Assembly: GCA_934546745.1 (NCBI GenBank)
Contig: CAKTDV010000017.1
Location: 4,587 to 68,586 of the forward strand
Source: an uncultured Desulfovibrio sp.
GTDB taxonomy: Bacteria > Desulfobacterota > Desulfovibrionia > Desulfovibrionales > Desulfovibrionaceae
DNA: 64,000 bases
Direction: 5' to 3'
The notes below the pieces were generated by a model. That model was not told the origin of the DNA. It saw only the letters and a program-made list of their open reading frames with translations, and did no database searches. The translations under genes were made by a program, and so were the position numbers. Shown here piece after piece: positions 34,534 to 42,383 of the stretch (position 1 is its first letter; every line of letters starts with the position of its first letter).

Positions 34534-35361
34534 ATGCCCACCGTCATGAACACTCTCCGCCGCCCGCGGCGCCTTGCCCCCTGGGCGGCACTCCTCGCCC
34601 TGCTGGGCACGGCGGACACCGCCAGCGCCGCCGCCGTCGTGGCCGCCGATCAGGAGGACGGCTACGCCGGCGCCATTCTGGAAAAGGTCTGCAACCGCTG
34701 GTCGCCCCCGGCCATCAAAAACAACGCCCTGCTGCGCGTGCGCGTCTCCCTGGACGGACGCGGGCGCGTCCTGGCCTGCGATCCTGTGCACTCCTCAGGC
34801 TATCCCGCCCTGGACACTTCCGCCTGCGAGGCCGTCAAGGCGGAGGAAAGCTACGGCACGCCGCCCTACAGCATGCCCATTGACGTCTATCTCGCCTTCT
34901 GGACGGGGCAGCCCCGCGCCCGGAACGCGGCCACGCCCCAGACGCAGGCGCAGACACAGGCGGCGCCCGCCGCCGTTACCGCGCCGCCCGCCGCCGCGAC
35001 GCAGGACGCCTCCGCCCGTCAGGGCATCACCCCGTCCCCCGCGGCAGTTCCGGCCACATCGTCCGGCATGGCGCAGGACGCCTACGGGCCGCAGTTCCGG
35101 CGCTATTTCTCCAACGTTGTCTGGAAACTGCGCAACGCCATTTTCATTCCTGTGGAGACCCGGCCAGGCACCTACCGCGTCACCGTGCGGCTTGACGTGG
35201 ATACGGCAGGCAACATAAAGCAGTATGACATCGTTTCCGGCAGCGGCGACGAACGCCTCGACAAATACGTGCGCCAGGGCGTCAAGCGCGCCGGCAGCAT
35301 TCCCCCGCCGCCGGCCGGCCTTGGCGAGGCCCTGAACGTCACCCTGACCCTGACGCGCTAA
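34534..35361 (+). CDS. Exported protein with tandem TonB/TolA-C domains
   Basis: 275 residues from ATG 34534, fixed by AAGGAGG eight bases upstream; the longer frame to 34426 lacks a site. Signal peptide (LAPWAALLALLGTADTASA, cut near residue 34). Two TonB-C/TolA-C-like domains follow. The first, at about 45-125, has AILEKVCNRWSPPA, RVRVSLDGRGRVL and LDTSACEAVK. The second, at about 190-275, has YFSNVVWKLRNAIFIP, RVTVRLDVDTAGNIK and ERLDKYVRQGVKRA. They are separated by a Gln/Ala/Pro linker. It has no membrane anchor after signal removal. It sits inside the tol-pal operon between tolA and tolB, so it is probably a soluble periplasmic partner of Tol-Pal. Confidence 0.85.
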   Translation: MPTVMNTLRRPRRLAPWAALLALLGTADTASAAAVVAADQEDGYAGAILEKVCNRWSPPAIKNNALLRVRVSLDGRGRVLACDPVHSSGYPALDTSACEAVKAEESYGTPPYSMPIDVYLAFWTGQPRARNAATPQTQAQTQAAPAAVTAPPAAATQDASARQGITPSPAAVPATSSGMAQDAYGPQFRRYFSNVVWKLRNAIFIPVETRPGTYRVTVRLDVDTAGNIKQYDIVSGSGDERLDKYVRQGVKRAGSIPPPPAGLGEALNVTLTLTR

Positions 35362-35468
35362 AGCGGTTTCGCCCCCGAAGCCGTGACCGCTCCGGCGGCG
35401 GACGGAAGACGTGCGGAAAGCGCCGCCCATGCTCCGGAAAACGCTTTCAACTCAGAGAGGAATTGTTG

Positions 35469-36782
35469 ATGAAACGCCTTTTTCTTCCGCTGGTTCTGGG
35501 GCTGTGCCTGCTGGCGGCCGCTCCCGCCCACGCCGCTATGCGCGTCGACATTTACGGCCCGGGACAGAACAGCGTCAATCTGGCGCTGGCCGCGCCGCTG
35601 ACAGCCCCTGGCAAGGAAGCGGCCGGCATGGGCGCGGAACTCCAGAAACTGATCCGCGAAAACCTGGGCTTTCTGCCCTTCATGCGCCTGACCGACCCCG
35701 GGGCCGTTCTCGGCGGCACGGTGCTGGAGGGGTACGAACCCCCGAACCTCGACTTCAAACGCTTCCAGCTGGCGGGCAGCGACATCGTGGTCACGGCCTG
35801 GTGGCCCAACGGCGACAGGGGGACCTCCCCCGTGCAGCTCCGCGCCTTTGAGACCAATACCGGCGGCCGCCTCTTCGGCAAGGAATACCCCCGCGTGGCC
35901 GCGAAGGATCTGCCCGAGGTGGCCGACCGCTTCTGCGCGGATCTGCTGGAAACGCTGACAGGCAGCGGCGCGTTTTTCCGCTCCACCCTCGCCTTTGTCA
36001 AGAAAACGGGCCGCATGAGTTCCAACGTGTGGCTGGCGAAACCCACGGGACGCGACCTGCGTCAGATCACCCGCATCGCGGGCGAGGCCATGTCTCCGGC
36101 ATGGTCCATCGACGGACGCTTCATCGTCTTCACCCATATTGATCCCAAGTCGCATTCCCTGGGCGTCTGGGATCGCAAAAAGGGCAGCGTGCAGCGCGTG
36201 CGCTTTCCCGGCAACGTGGTCATCGGTCCCTCCTTCACGCCCGACAACAAGGTGGCCGTGGCGCTCTCCAACGGCAAATATCCCGTCATCTACCTGCTGA
36301 ACCACGCCTTCCAGAAAGAACGCGTTCTTGAGGGGGGGCATTCCATCAACGTGTCGCCGACCTTTGACAAGACCGGTACCAAGATGGCCTTCACCTCCTC
36401 CCGCCTTGGCGGCCCGCAGATATTCCTCAAGGATCTGAACAGCGGCGCTGTCACCCGCGTGAGCATGAACGGCGGCTACAATACCGAGGCCAACCTCTCT
36501 CCCGACGGCACCCTCGTGACCTACAGCCGCATGACGGAATACGGGCACCGCATTTTTGTACAGGATATGGTCACCGGCGCGGAGCGCCAGATCTCCTTCG
36601 GCCCTGGCAGCGACGAGCAGCCCGCCTTCTGCGGCGACAGCTACTTCATCGCCTTCACCTCCAGCCGTGGCGGTTCGCGCGGCATCTATCTCACCACGCG
36701 CCACGGCGGTGACGCCAAACAGGTGCCCACAGGCGGCGGCGACGCCTCCTTCCCCCGCTGGGGAATGCCGGAAGGACAGTAG
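35469..36782 (+). CDS. tolB: Tol-Pal system protein TolB
   Basis: 437 residues from ATG 35469, with GAGGA upstream. Signal peptide cut near AHA (residue 22). The N-terminal TolB domain (MRVDIYGPGQNSVNLALAAP, LRAFETNTGGRLFGKEY) is followed by a beta-propeller of WD40-like repeats recognisable by SPAWSIDGRFIVFTH, GPSFTPDNKVAVAL, SPTFDKTGTKMAFTSS, NLSPDGTLVTYSR and EQPAFCGDSYFIAFTSS. TolB is the periplasmic partner of Pal and TolA. It is in the expected position between tolA and pal. The 107 bp before it hold no separate gene. Confidence 0.95.
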   Translation: MKRLFLPLVLGLCLLAAAPAHAAMRVDIYGPGQNSVNLALAAPLTAPGKEAAGMGAELQKLIRENLGFLPFMRLTDPGAVLGGTVLEGYEPPNLDFKRFQLAGSDIVVTAWWPNGDRGTSPVQLRAFETNTGGRLFGKEYPRVAAKDLPEVADRFCADLLETLTGSGAFFRSTLAFVKKTGRMSSNVWLAKPTGRDLRQITRIAGEAMSPAWSIDGRFIVFTHIDPKSHSLGVWDRKKGSVQRVRFPGNVVIGPSFTPDNKVAVALSNGKYPVIYLLNHAFQKERVLEGGHSINVSPTFDKTGTKMAFTSSRLGGPQIFLKDLNSGAVTRVSMNGGYNTEANLSPDGTLVTYSRMTEYGHRIFVQDMVTGAERQISFGPGSDEQPAFCGDSYFIAFTSSRGGSRGIYLTTRHGGDAKQVPTGGGDASFPRWGMPEGQ

Positions 36783-36917
36783 GCGTAAAAAAAATAATAC
36801 CGTCGTAAGGGGGCGTTTTTTCAGAGAAAACATGAAAAAGAGCCCTCTTTCCCCTCCAAAAGCGGCCTTGCGCCCCCTACCGCATCTTGACAAAATTGGC
36901 ACGACATATACCATCCG

Positions 36918-36949
36918 CCCTGTGAGCGGACGTTTCCCCGCTCACAGGG
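36918..36949 (+). repeat. Hairpin in the pal leader
   Basis: A perfect 12-bp stem (36918-36929 with 36938-36949) and eight-base loop, 43 bases before the pal start. No T-run follows, so it is not a terminator. It may stabilise pal mRNA or mark a processing site, allowing pal to be made in excess of TolB. TTGACA lies 25 bases upstream but lacks a well-spaced -10. Confidence 0.55.
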
Positions 36950-36991
36950 GGGGCAAGCTCCCCAATCGCGAGAGATCTCAGGAGGAATACC

Positions 36992-37459
36992 ATGAAACGC
37001 TACGCTCTTATTCTGACTCTGGTTCTGGCTCTGGCCGCCGGTTTCGGCTGCTCCAAGAAAACCGCTACCGCCGATCCCGGCGTCGATCAGGGCGATCCCG
37101 CGCTGCAGGCCGCCGTGCAGCAGATTACGGACGGTCGCGTGCTCTTTGCCTTTGACAAGTTCGACATTCAGCCCGAATACAAGGACGTGCTGAAGACCAA
37201 GGCCGACCTGATGAAGCAGTATCCCAGCATCCGCGTGCGCATTGAGGGCAACTGTGACGAACGCGGCACGCAGGAATACAACCTGGCCCTTGGCGAACGC
37301 CGCGCCCGCGCCGCCTATGAATACATGGTGACCCTCGGCGTGAGCCCCAGCCAGCTGGAAATGATCAGCTACGGCAAGGAAAACCCCGCCGTACAGGGTT
37401 CCGGCGAATCCGTGTGGTCCCAGAACCGCCGCGACGATTTCCGCGTGATTGCCCAGTAA
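36992..37459 (+). CDS. pal: Peptidoglycan-associated lipoprotein Pal
   Basis: 155 residues. Lipoprotein signal ending AGFGC (lipidated Cys20). After a short linker, the OmpA-like peptidoglycan-binding domain spans about 45-155: RVLFAFDKFDIQPEYKDVL, RIEGNCDERGTQEYNLALG with the diaminopimelate-binding Asp and Arg, RRARAAYEYMVTLGV and the C-terminal NRRDDFRVI. Anchored in the inner leaflet of the outer membrane, it ties the membrane to the cell wall and to TolB and TolA. Ribosome site CAGGAGG. It is the last gene of the cluster, followed by a strong terminator. Confidence 0.97.
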   Translation: MKRYALILTLVLALAAGFGCSKKTATADPGVDQGDPALQAAVQQITDGRVLFAFDKFDIQPEYKDVLKTKADLMKQYPSIRVRIEGNCDERGTQEYNLALGERRARAAYEYMVTLGVSPSQLEMISYGKENPAVQGSGESVWSQNRRDDFRVIAQ

Positions 37460-37484
37460 GGCTTTTTGCCTCAAGGCTCAACAG

Positions 37485-37517
37485 GGCCGCCCCTTGCCGG
37501 GCGGCCTTTTCTTTTTC
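37485..37517 (+). terminator. Terminator of the tol-pal operon
   Basis: A perfect 8-bp GC stem GGCCGCCC with its complement (37485-37492 and 37499-37506), followed by TTTTCTTTTT, 26 bases after the pal stop. Confidence 0.9.
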
Positions 37518-37596
37518 CCTCTCCCATCGCTTGCGAAATGACGCCTCCTGCGCTACCACAAGGAAGATTCCCGCATCCGCAACACGAGGCAGCCAC

Positions 37597-38709
37597 ATGA
37601 ACATATGTATCCTGGACGGCAAGGTTCTCAACCCCGGCGATGTGGACTGGTCGCCCATTTCCTCGCTCGGCGAAACCGTCATCCACGACACGACAAGCTC
37701 CGCCGAACTTCGCGCCCACGCGGCCGGCGCGGAGGTGCTGCTTCTCAACAAGGTTCCCCTGCGCAAATCCAGCCTGAAGGACATCCCCTCCGTCAAATTC
37801 ATTGGCACGCTCGCCACGGGCTACGATGTGGTGGATGTGGCCGCCTGCGCCGAACGCCGCATCCCCGTGTGCAACGTGGTGGCCTACGGCGTGGACGACG
37901 TGGCACAGCACACCCTGGCCCTGCTGCTGGAACTCTGCCGCCGCACCAGCGAACACAGCCGCCTTGTGCGGGAAGGCCGCTGGCAGGCGAGCGGCCAGTG
38001 GTGCTTCTGGGAAAAAGCGCCTGTGCAGCTCACCGGCCTGACCATCGGCATCGTCGGCTTCGGGGCCATAGGACGCCGCGTCGGCGAACTGGCCCACGCC
38101 TTTGGCATGACCGTCATCGCCCACACGCGCACCCCCCGAAACCCGCCCCCCTACCGTAATTTCCTCTTCACCTCGCTGGATCAGCTCCTTGCCAAATCTG
38201 ACGTCATTTCCCTGCACTGCCCGCTGACGGAGGCCACGCAGACCCTCATCAACAAAGAGACCATCGCCCGCATGAAACAGGGAGTGCTCCTCCTCAACAC
38301 GGCGCGCGGTTCCCTGATCAACGAAGCCGATGTGGCCAAAGCCCTGAAAAACGGCCGCATCGGCGGACTTGGCACGGACGTTCTCGTGCGGGAACCGCCG
38401 CTGGCTTCCAACCCGCTGTTCACGGCCCCCAACACCATCATCACGCCACATATGGCATGGGCCTCCGCCCGTTCCCGCCAGAACGTCATCAATCTCATGG
38501 CCGAGAATATCCGCCGCTGGCGCGACGGCACGCCCGTCAACGTCGTCAACGGCGTCACCACTCCCGATACCCCGGACAAGACGGACACCCCCAAAAAGCT
38601 GGACAGGGCGGAGGCCGCCCCGATCGGCGTTCCGTGTGGCCCGGCCAAGGCGGACAGCGCCAGCGACAAGACAAACAAGCCCTACGGCAAGAGCAACGGC
38701 AGGGCCTGA
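37597..38709 (+). CDS. D-2-hydroxyacid dehydrogenase (glycerate/hydroxypyruvate type)
   Basis: 370 residues from ATG 37597, after GAGGCAG. It is an NAD(P)-dependent D-isomer-specific 2-hydroxyacid dehydrogenase. The nucleotide-binding GIVGFGAIGRRVGELAHAF is at about residues 150-168. The catalytic Arg is in LLNTARGSLINEADV, and the Glu and His are in the expected C-terminal positions (VREPPLASNPLF, IITPHMAWAS). The N-terminal LATGYDVVDVAACAERRIPVCNV is typical of glycerate dehydrogenases and hydroxypyruvate reductases, which act in the cytoplasm. The final 50 residues (TPDTPDKTDTPKKLDRAE) are an unusual disordered tail. The next gene starts two bases after the stop, so they share an operon. 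Confidence 0.92.
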   Translation: MNICILDGKVLNPGDVDWSPISSLGETVIHDTTSSAELRAHAAGAEVLLLNKVPLRKSSLKDIPSVKFIGTLATGYDVVDVAACAERRIPVCNVVAYGVDDVAQHTLALLLELCRRTSEHSRLVREGRWQASGQWCFWEKAPVQLTGLTIGIVGFGAIGRRVGELAHAFGMTVIAHTRTPRNPPPYRNFLFTSLDQLLAKSDVISLHCPLTEATQTLINKETIARMKQGVLLLNTARGSLINEADVAKALKNGRIGGLGTDVLVREPPLASNPLFTAPNTIITPHMAWASARSRQNVINLMAENIRRWRDGTPVNVVNGVTTPDTPDKTDTPKKLDRAEAAPIGVPCGPAKADSASDKTNKPYGKSNGRA

Positions 38710-38711
38710 CC

Positions 38712-39503
38712 ATGCGCTGGGACATACACACCCACGCCTTTCATCCCAAAATCGCCCACAAGGCCGTAGCGCACCTCAACAGCGCCTATGATCTCGCCTG
38801 TGAGGGTGACGGCACCGTCGCCCACCTCCTGGAACAGGAAGACGCCGCAGGCATTGACCGCATGGCCCTGCTCTGCGCGGCCACCACGCCGTCGCAGGTC
38901 ATTCCCGCCAACAACTACGCGCTGGAACTCCAGCGGACCCACCCGGAGCGCGTACTGGCCTTCGGCACAGTCCACCCCGGCTTTGCCCGCTGGGGTGAAG
39001 AACTTGATCGTCTGGAACGCAACGGGATTCGCGGCATCAAGCTCCATCCCGACTTCCAGGGCTTCCGTCTCGACGACCCCGCGCTGACACCCATCTTCGA
39101 CGCCTGTCAGGGGCGCTTCGTCCTCCTGATGCACGTAGGCTCCCTTCTGCCGCTGCCCCAGTGCCCGTCCACCCCCTACATGGTGGCCCGCCTTGCCGCC
39201 GCCTTTCCCCGTCTCACCCTCGTAGCCGCCCATTTCGGCGGCTACCGTATGTGGGAACACACCCTGAAAGGTCTTCCTCCCAGCGAAAACCTCTGGTGTG
39301 ACACCTCCAGCACCAGCCCCTACGCCTCACCGGAGCTGCTCCGGGCTCTCATCGCCCACTTTCCCCCGGATCGTCTCCTCTTCGGTACGGACTGGCCCCT
39401 CTACTCGCCGGAAGGAGAACTGCGCCGCTTTCAGGAGAAATCCGGCCTTACGGACAGCCACATGGAAGCCCTCATGGGCAACGCGCGTCAGCTCTTTGCC
39501 TGA
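38712..39503 (+). CDS. Amidohydrolase-family metal-dependent hydrolase
   Basis: 263 residues. A TIM-barrel amidohydrolase-2 type enzyme. The N-terminal metal motif is DIHTHAFHP (residues 4-12). GIRGIKLHPDFQGF carries a barrel lysine/histidine pair, LMHVGS and VAAHFGGYRMWEH give further ligands, and the terminal aspartate is in LLFGTDWPLYS. The substrate is not fixed; members hydrolyse or decarboxylate small organic acids. Direct adjacency to the hydroxyacid dehydrogenase suggests a joint catabolic role. The gene is cytoplasmic, with no signal. The closest known types in anaerobes are usually annotated only as metal-dependent hydrolases. Confidence 0.88.
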   Translation: MRWDIHTHAFHPKIAHKAVAHLNSAYDLACEGDGTVAHLLEQEDAAGIDRMALLCAATTPSQVIPANNYALELQRTHPERVLAFGTVHPGFARWGEELDRLERNGIRGIKLHPDFQGFRLDDPALTPIFDACQGRFVLLMHVGSLLPLPQCPSTPYMVARLAAAFPRLTLVAAHFGGYRMWEHTLKGLPPSENLWCDTSSTSPYASPELLRALIAHFPPDRLLFGTDWPLYSPEGELRRFQEKSGLTDSHMEALMGNARQLFA

Positions 39504-39542
39504 GCGCGGGCACAAGGCGAAAAAACCGCCTCCCGCTTTTCC

Positions 39543-39665
39543 CTATCCCGCAAGCTCCCTGAGTGTTTCCATGGCCTTTTCAAAGCCTTGCACGGCGGCA
39601 TCGCCCGCCTCCGTGAAGGCGTTTGCCCCTTGATGGCCGATAGGTAAAAAAACAAGGCCGCGCAT
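39543..39665 (-). CDS. Possible small protein (40 codons), maybe a remnant
   Basis: The frame from ATG 39665 reads MRGLVFLPIGHQG and then a helical VQGFEKAMETLRELAG to a stop at 39543, with protein-like composition. No ribosome site is well placed for this ATG. In the same frame, 57 bases upstream, an excellent AGGAGG precedes another ATG, but the frame is broken after six codons by TAG. It could be a decayed gene or a reading-through small protein. It lies beyond the lon terminator, and nothing else is seen in 39504-39739. Confidence 0.35.
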   Translation of the reverse strand: MRGLVFLPIGHQGANAFTEAGDAAVQGFEKAMETLRELAG

Positions 39666-39739
39666 CTTTTTTGTGATGCACAGCCTCACTCCGTAAAACT
39701 ATTCTGTCAGATGCGGCATGCACCTCCTGAGGTAAAAAA

Positions 39740-39769
39740 ATTACAGAAAAAGCGGCTCCGAAGAGCCGC
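39740..39769 (-). terminator. Terminator after lon
   Basis: A perfect 7-bp stem GCGGCTC with its complement (39752-39758 and 39763-39769) and a CGAA-type tetraloop, followed on the minus strand by TTTTTCTG and later another seven T. It lies about 97 bp after the lon stop codon. Confidence 0.8.
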
Positions 39770-39865
39770 CCGTCATACGTCACATTTCCTGGGCCAGCCT
39801 GCGGACAGGGAAAGTCGCCACAGCCGACCCGGCCAACCAGATGCCTGTGCTGGTACGCGATTCCG

Positions 39866-42301
39866 CTACTGGTTCTGATGGCTGGAATCCTCGCCCTTGC
39901 CCATCTTGCCCGCGCGCAGTCCCAGATAGAGCGGCGTCGCCGTGGCGCGGCCGGAGAAAATTTCCTCCGGCGTGGCGTCCAGCGCCTGGGGCAGCACGTC
40001 GTCCACATGATCCACAAAGATGATTTCCAGATCACGCAAGACTTCCTCCGGCACATCCTTGAGATCCTTCTCATTGTCGCTGGGCATGAGGATGCGTTTG
40101 ATGCCGCTGCGGCGCGCCGCCAGCAGCTTCTCACGCAGCCCGCCGATGGGCAGCACCCGCCCGCGCAGGGAGATTTCCCCCGTCATGGCCACGTCATTGC
40201 GCACGGGGATACCCAGCAGGGCCGAGGTGATGGAGGTGACCAGCGTAATGCCCGCCGAAGGGCCGTCCTTGGGCGTCGCGCCGGAGGGGACATGCACATG
40301 GATGTCCACCTTGCGGTAAAAACGCGGATCAAGCCCCAGCACCTCTGCCCGGGAGCGCACATAGGAAAGCGCGGCCTTGGCCGATTCCGTCATGACCTCG
40401 CCCAGCTGGCCCGTGGTGACCACATGCCCGGAACCGCTCATGAGGCTGGTTTCCACCAACAGAATCTCGCCGCCGCGCTGATTGTAGGCCATGCCCGCGC
40501 ACACGCCCACCTGCGGCGCGCTTTCCCGTTCCTCATGGCGGTATTTCTTGACGCCGAGCAGGGACGGCAGGCTCTGGCAGGTAATGTTGACACACTTTTC
40601 CAAATCGTCGCCCTCCACAAGACGGATGGCCGTCTTGCGGCACAGCGCGCCGATTTCCCGTTCCAGATTGCGCACACCCGCCTCCCGCGTATAGGAGCGG
40701 ATGATATCCAGCAGGGCGTTTTCGGAAAGACGGATATTCTCCGGTTTGAGACCGTGGGCCTCAATCTGGCGCGGCAGGAGGAAATTGCGCGCGATATGGC
40801 GCTTTTCCGTCTCCAGATAGCTGTTCAGCTCAATGATCTCCATGCGATCCAGCAAAGGCATGGGGATGCTGTGCAGCGAGTTTGCTGTGGTGATGAAAAA
40901 GATCTTTGAAAGATCATACTCAATGTCAAGATAATGATCCATGAAGGTGTCGTTCTGTTCAGGATCGAGCACCTCCAGCAGGGCCGAGGCCGGATCGCCC
41001 CGGTAATCGGCGGTCATCTTGTCGATTTCATCAAGGCAGAAAAGCGGGTTGTTGTACTTGACGCGCTTGAGCGACTGCAGAATCTTGCCCGGCAACGCCC
41101 CCACATAGGTACGCCTATGGCCGCGGATCTCGGCCTCGTCACGCACCCCCCCAAGGGAAAGGCGCACAAAGTCGCGCCCCGTGGCCCTGGCCACGGATTT
41201 GGCCAGCGACGTCTTGCCTACGCCGGGAGGCCCCACAAAGCAGAGAATAGGCCCCTTGAGCCCTTTGGAAAGCTTCTGTACGGCAAGATATTCAAGAATG
41301 CGTTCCTTGGGTTTTTCCAGGCCGTAGTGATCCCCGTCCAGCACCTGCCGGGCCGCCTCTATGTCGATGTCGATCTCCTTGAGTTCGTTCCAGGGCAAAT
41401 CAAGAAACCAATCCACATAATTGCGCACCACCGTATACTCGGCGGCGGAAGGCGGCATGGCGCGCAGTTTCTTCACCTCGGCAAGGGCCTTCTCGCGGGC
41501 CTCCTCGGGCATGTTCAACGCCCGCAGCCTCTGCTCCAGATCGTCCACCTCGGCCTGGGGATCGTCCTCCCGGCCCATTTCCTTGTTGATGGCCTTGATC
41601 TGTTCGGTCAGGTAATATTCCCGCTGGTTGCGCTCCATCTGCTGGCGCACACGCGTCTTGATGCGCTTTTCCACCGTAGTCAGCGAGACCTCGCTCTGCA
41701 ACAGCTCGAACACCAGCTCCAGCCTTTCGGAAACGTCCTCCATTTCCAGCGCCTGTTGCTTCCTGAGGTAATCCACCTTCAGATGGGGCAGCACGGCGTC
41801 CGCCAGCGCGCCGGGGTCTTCCAGCGCCAGCATGGAGAGCAGGGCGTCCTGCGAGAGCTTCCTGTTGTTCTTGCCGTATTCCTCCAGCGCCTCATGCACG
41901 GCGCGCAGCAGCGCGGGACGCTCCTCCTGACGGCTTTCGTGCCAGGGCACGTCCTCCACGCGGGCCGTGAGGCAGGCGGCGCCGTCTTCTTCCAGAGACG
42001 TCCAGCGCGCGCGGCGCACCCCTTCGAACAGCACCTTGATGGTACCGTCAGGCAGACGCAGCACCTGCAGCACGCGGCAGATCACCCCCACAGGGAAGAG
42101 CTGCTCAGGCGAGGGTTTTTCCAGTTCCGGCTCTTTCTGCGTCACCAGATAGAGCAGGCGGGCCGGGCTGGCCTGCGCGGCCTCGATGGCCTTCATGGAG
42201 GCCTCGCGCCCCACAAAGAGCGGCATGATGGAACGCGGGAACATGACCACTTCCCGCAGGGGCATGACCGGGAGAAAGGACTGGGTGGCGGTATCCGGCA
42301 T
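39866..42301 (-). CDS. lon: ATP-dependent protease Lon
   Basis: 811 residues from ATG 42301 (GAGG nine bases upstream); a longer frame to 42427 has no site. The N-terminal substrate-binding LAN domain (LPVMPLREVVMFPRSIMPLFVG) is followed by a helical region. Next comes the AAA+ module with Walker A GPPGVGKTSLAKSVA (about residue 350) and Walker B FCLDEID. The C-terminal protease domain has the catalytic Ser in PKDGPSAGI and Lys in GGLREKLLAARRSG. It is a cytoplasmic hexamer degrading damaged and short-lived proteins. It is last in the tig-clpP-clpX-lon array. A GC hairpin (42317-42323 with 42330-42336) lies just before its ribosome site and may limit translation or read-through. Confidence 0.97.
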   Translation of the reverse strand: MPDTATQSFLPVMPLREVVMFPRSIMPLFVGREASMKAIEAAQASPARLLYLVTQKEPELEKPSPEQLFPVGVICRVLQVLRLPDGTIKVLFEGVRRARWTSLEEDGAACLTARVEDVPWHESRQEERPALLRAVHEALEEYGKNNRKLSQDALLSMLALEDPGALADAVLPHLKVDYLRKQQALEMEDVSERLELVFELLQSEVSLTTVEKRIKTRVRQQMERNQREYYLTEQIKAINKEMGREDDPQAEVDDLEQRLRALNMPEEAREKALAEVKKLRAMPPSAAEYTVVRNYVDWFLDLPWNELKEIDIDIEAARQVLDGDHYGLEKPKERILEYLAVQKLSKGLKGPILCFVGPPGVGKTSLAKSVARATGRDFVRLSLGGVRDEAEIRGHRRTYVGALPGKILQSLKRVKYNNPLFCLDEIDKMTADYRGDPASALLEVLDPEQNDTFMDHYLDIEYDLSKIFFITTANSLHSIPMPLLDRMEIIELNSYLETEKRHIARNFLLPRQIEAHGLKPENIRLSENALLDIIRSYTREAGVRNLEREIGALCRKTAIRLVEGDDLEKCVNITCQSLPSLLGVKKYRHEERESAPQVGVCAGMAYNQRGGEILLVETSLMSGSGHVVTTGQLGEVMTESAKAALSYVRSRAEVLGLDPRFYRKVDIHVHVPSGATPKDGPSAGITLVTSITSALLGIPVRNDVAMTGEISLRGRVLPIGGLREKLLAARRSGIKRILMPSDNEKDLKDVPEEVLRDLEIIFVDHVDDVLPQALDATPEEIFSGRATATPLYLGLRAGKMGKGEDSSHQNQ

Positions 42302-42383
42302 AGGTAACCTCGAAAAGGCGGCCGGGAAAGGCCGCCGCGACAACGCAATAAGATCCGGGAAAGAAGGAGGAAAGGCCGCCGCG

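Noticed and set aside
36897..36912. TTGGCAC-containing site before pal as a sigma-54 promoter
   Set aside because: Has the GG element but lacks the GC at -12.
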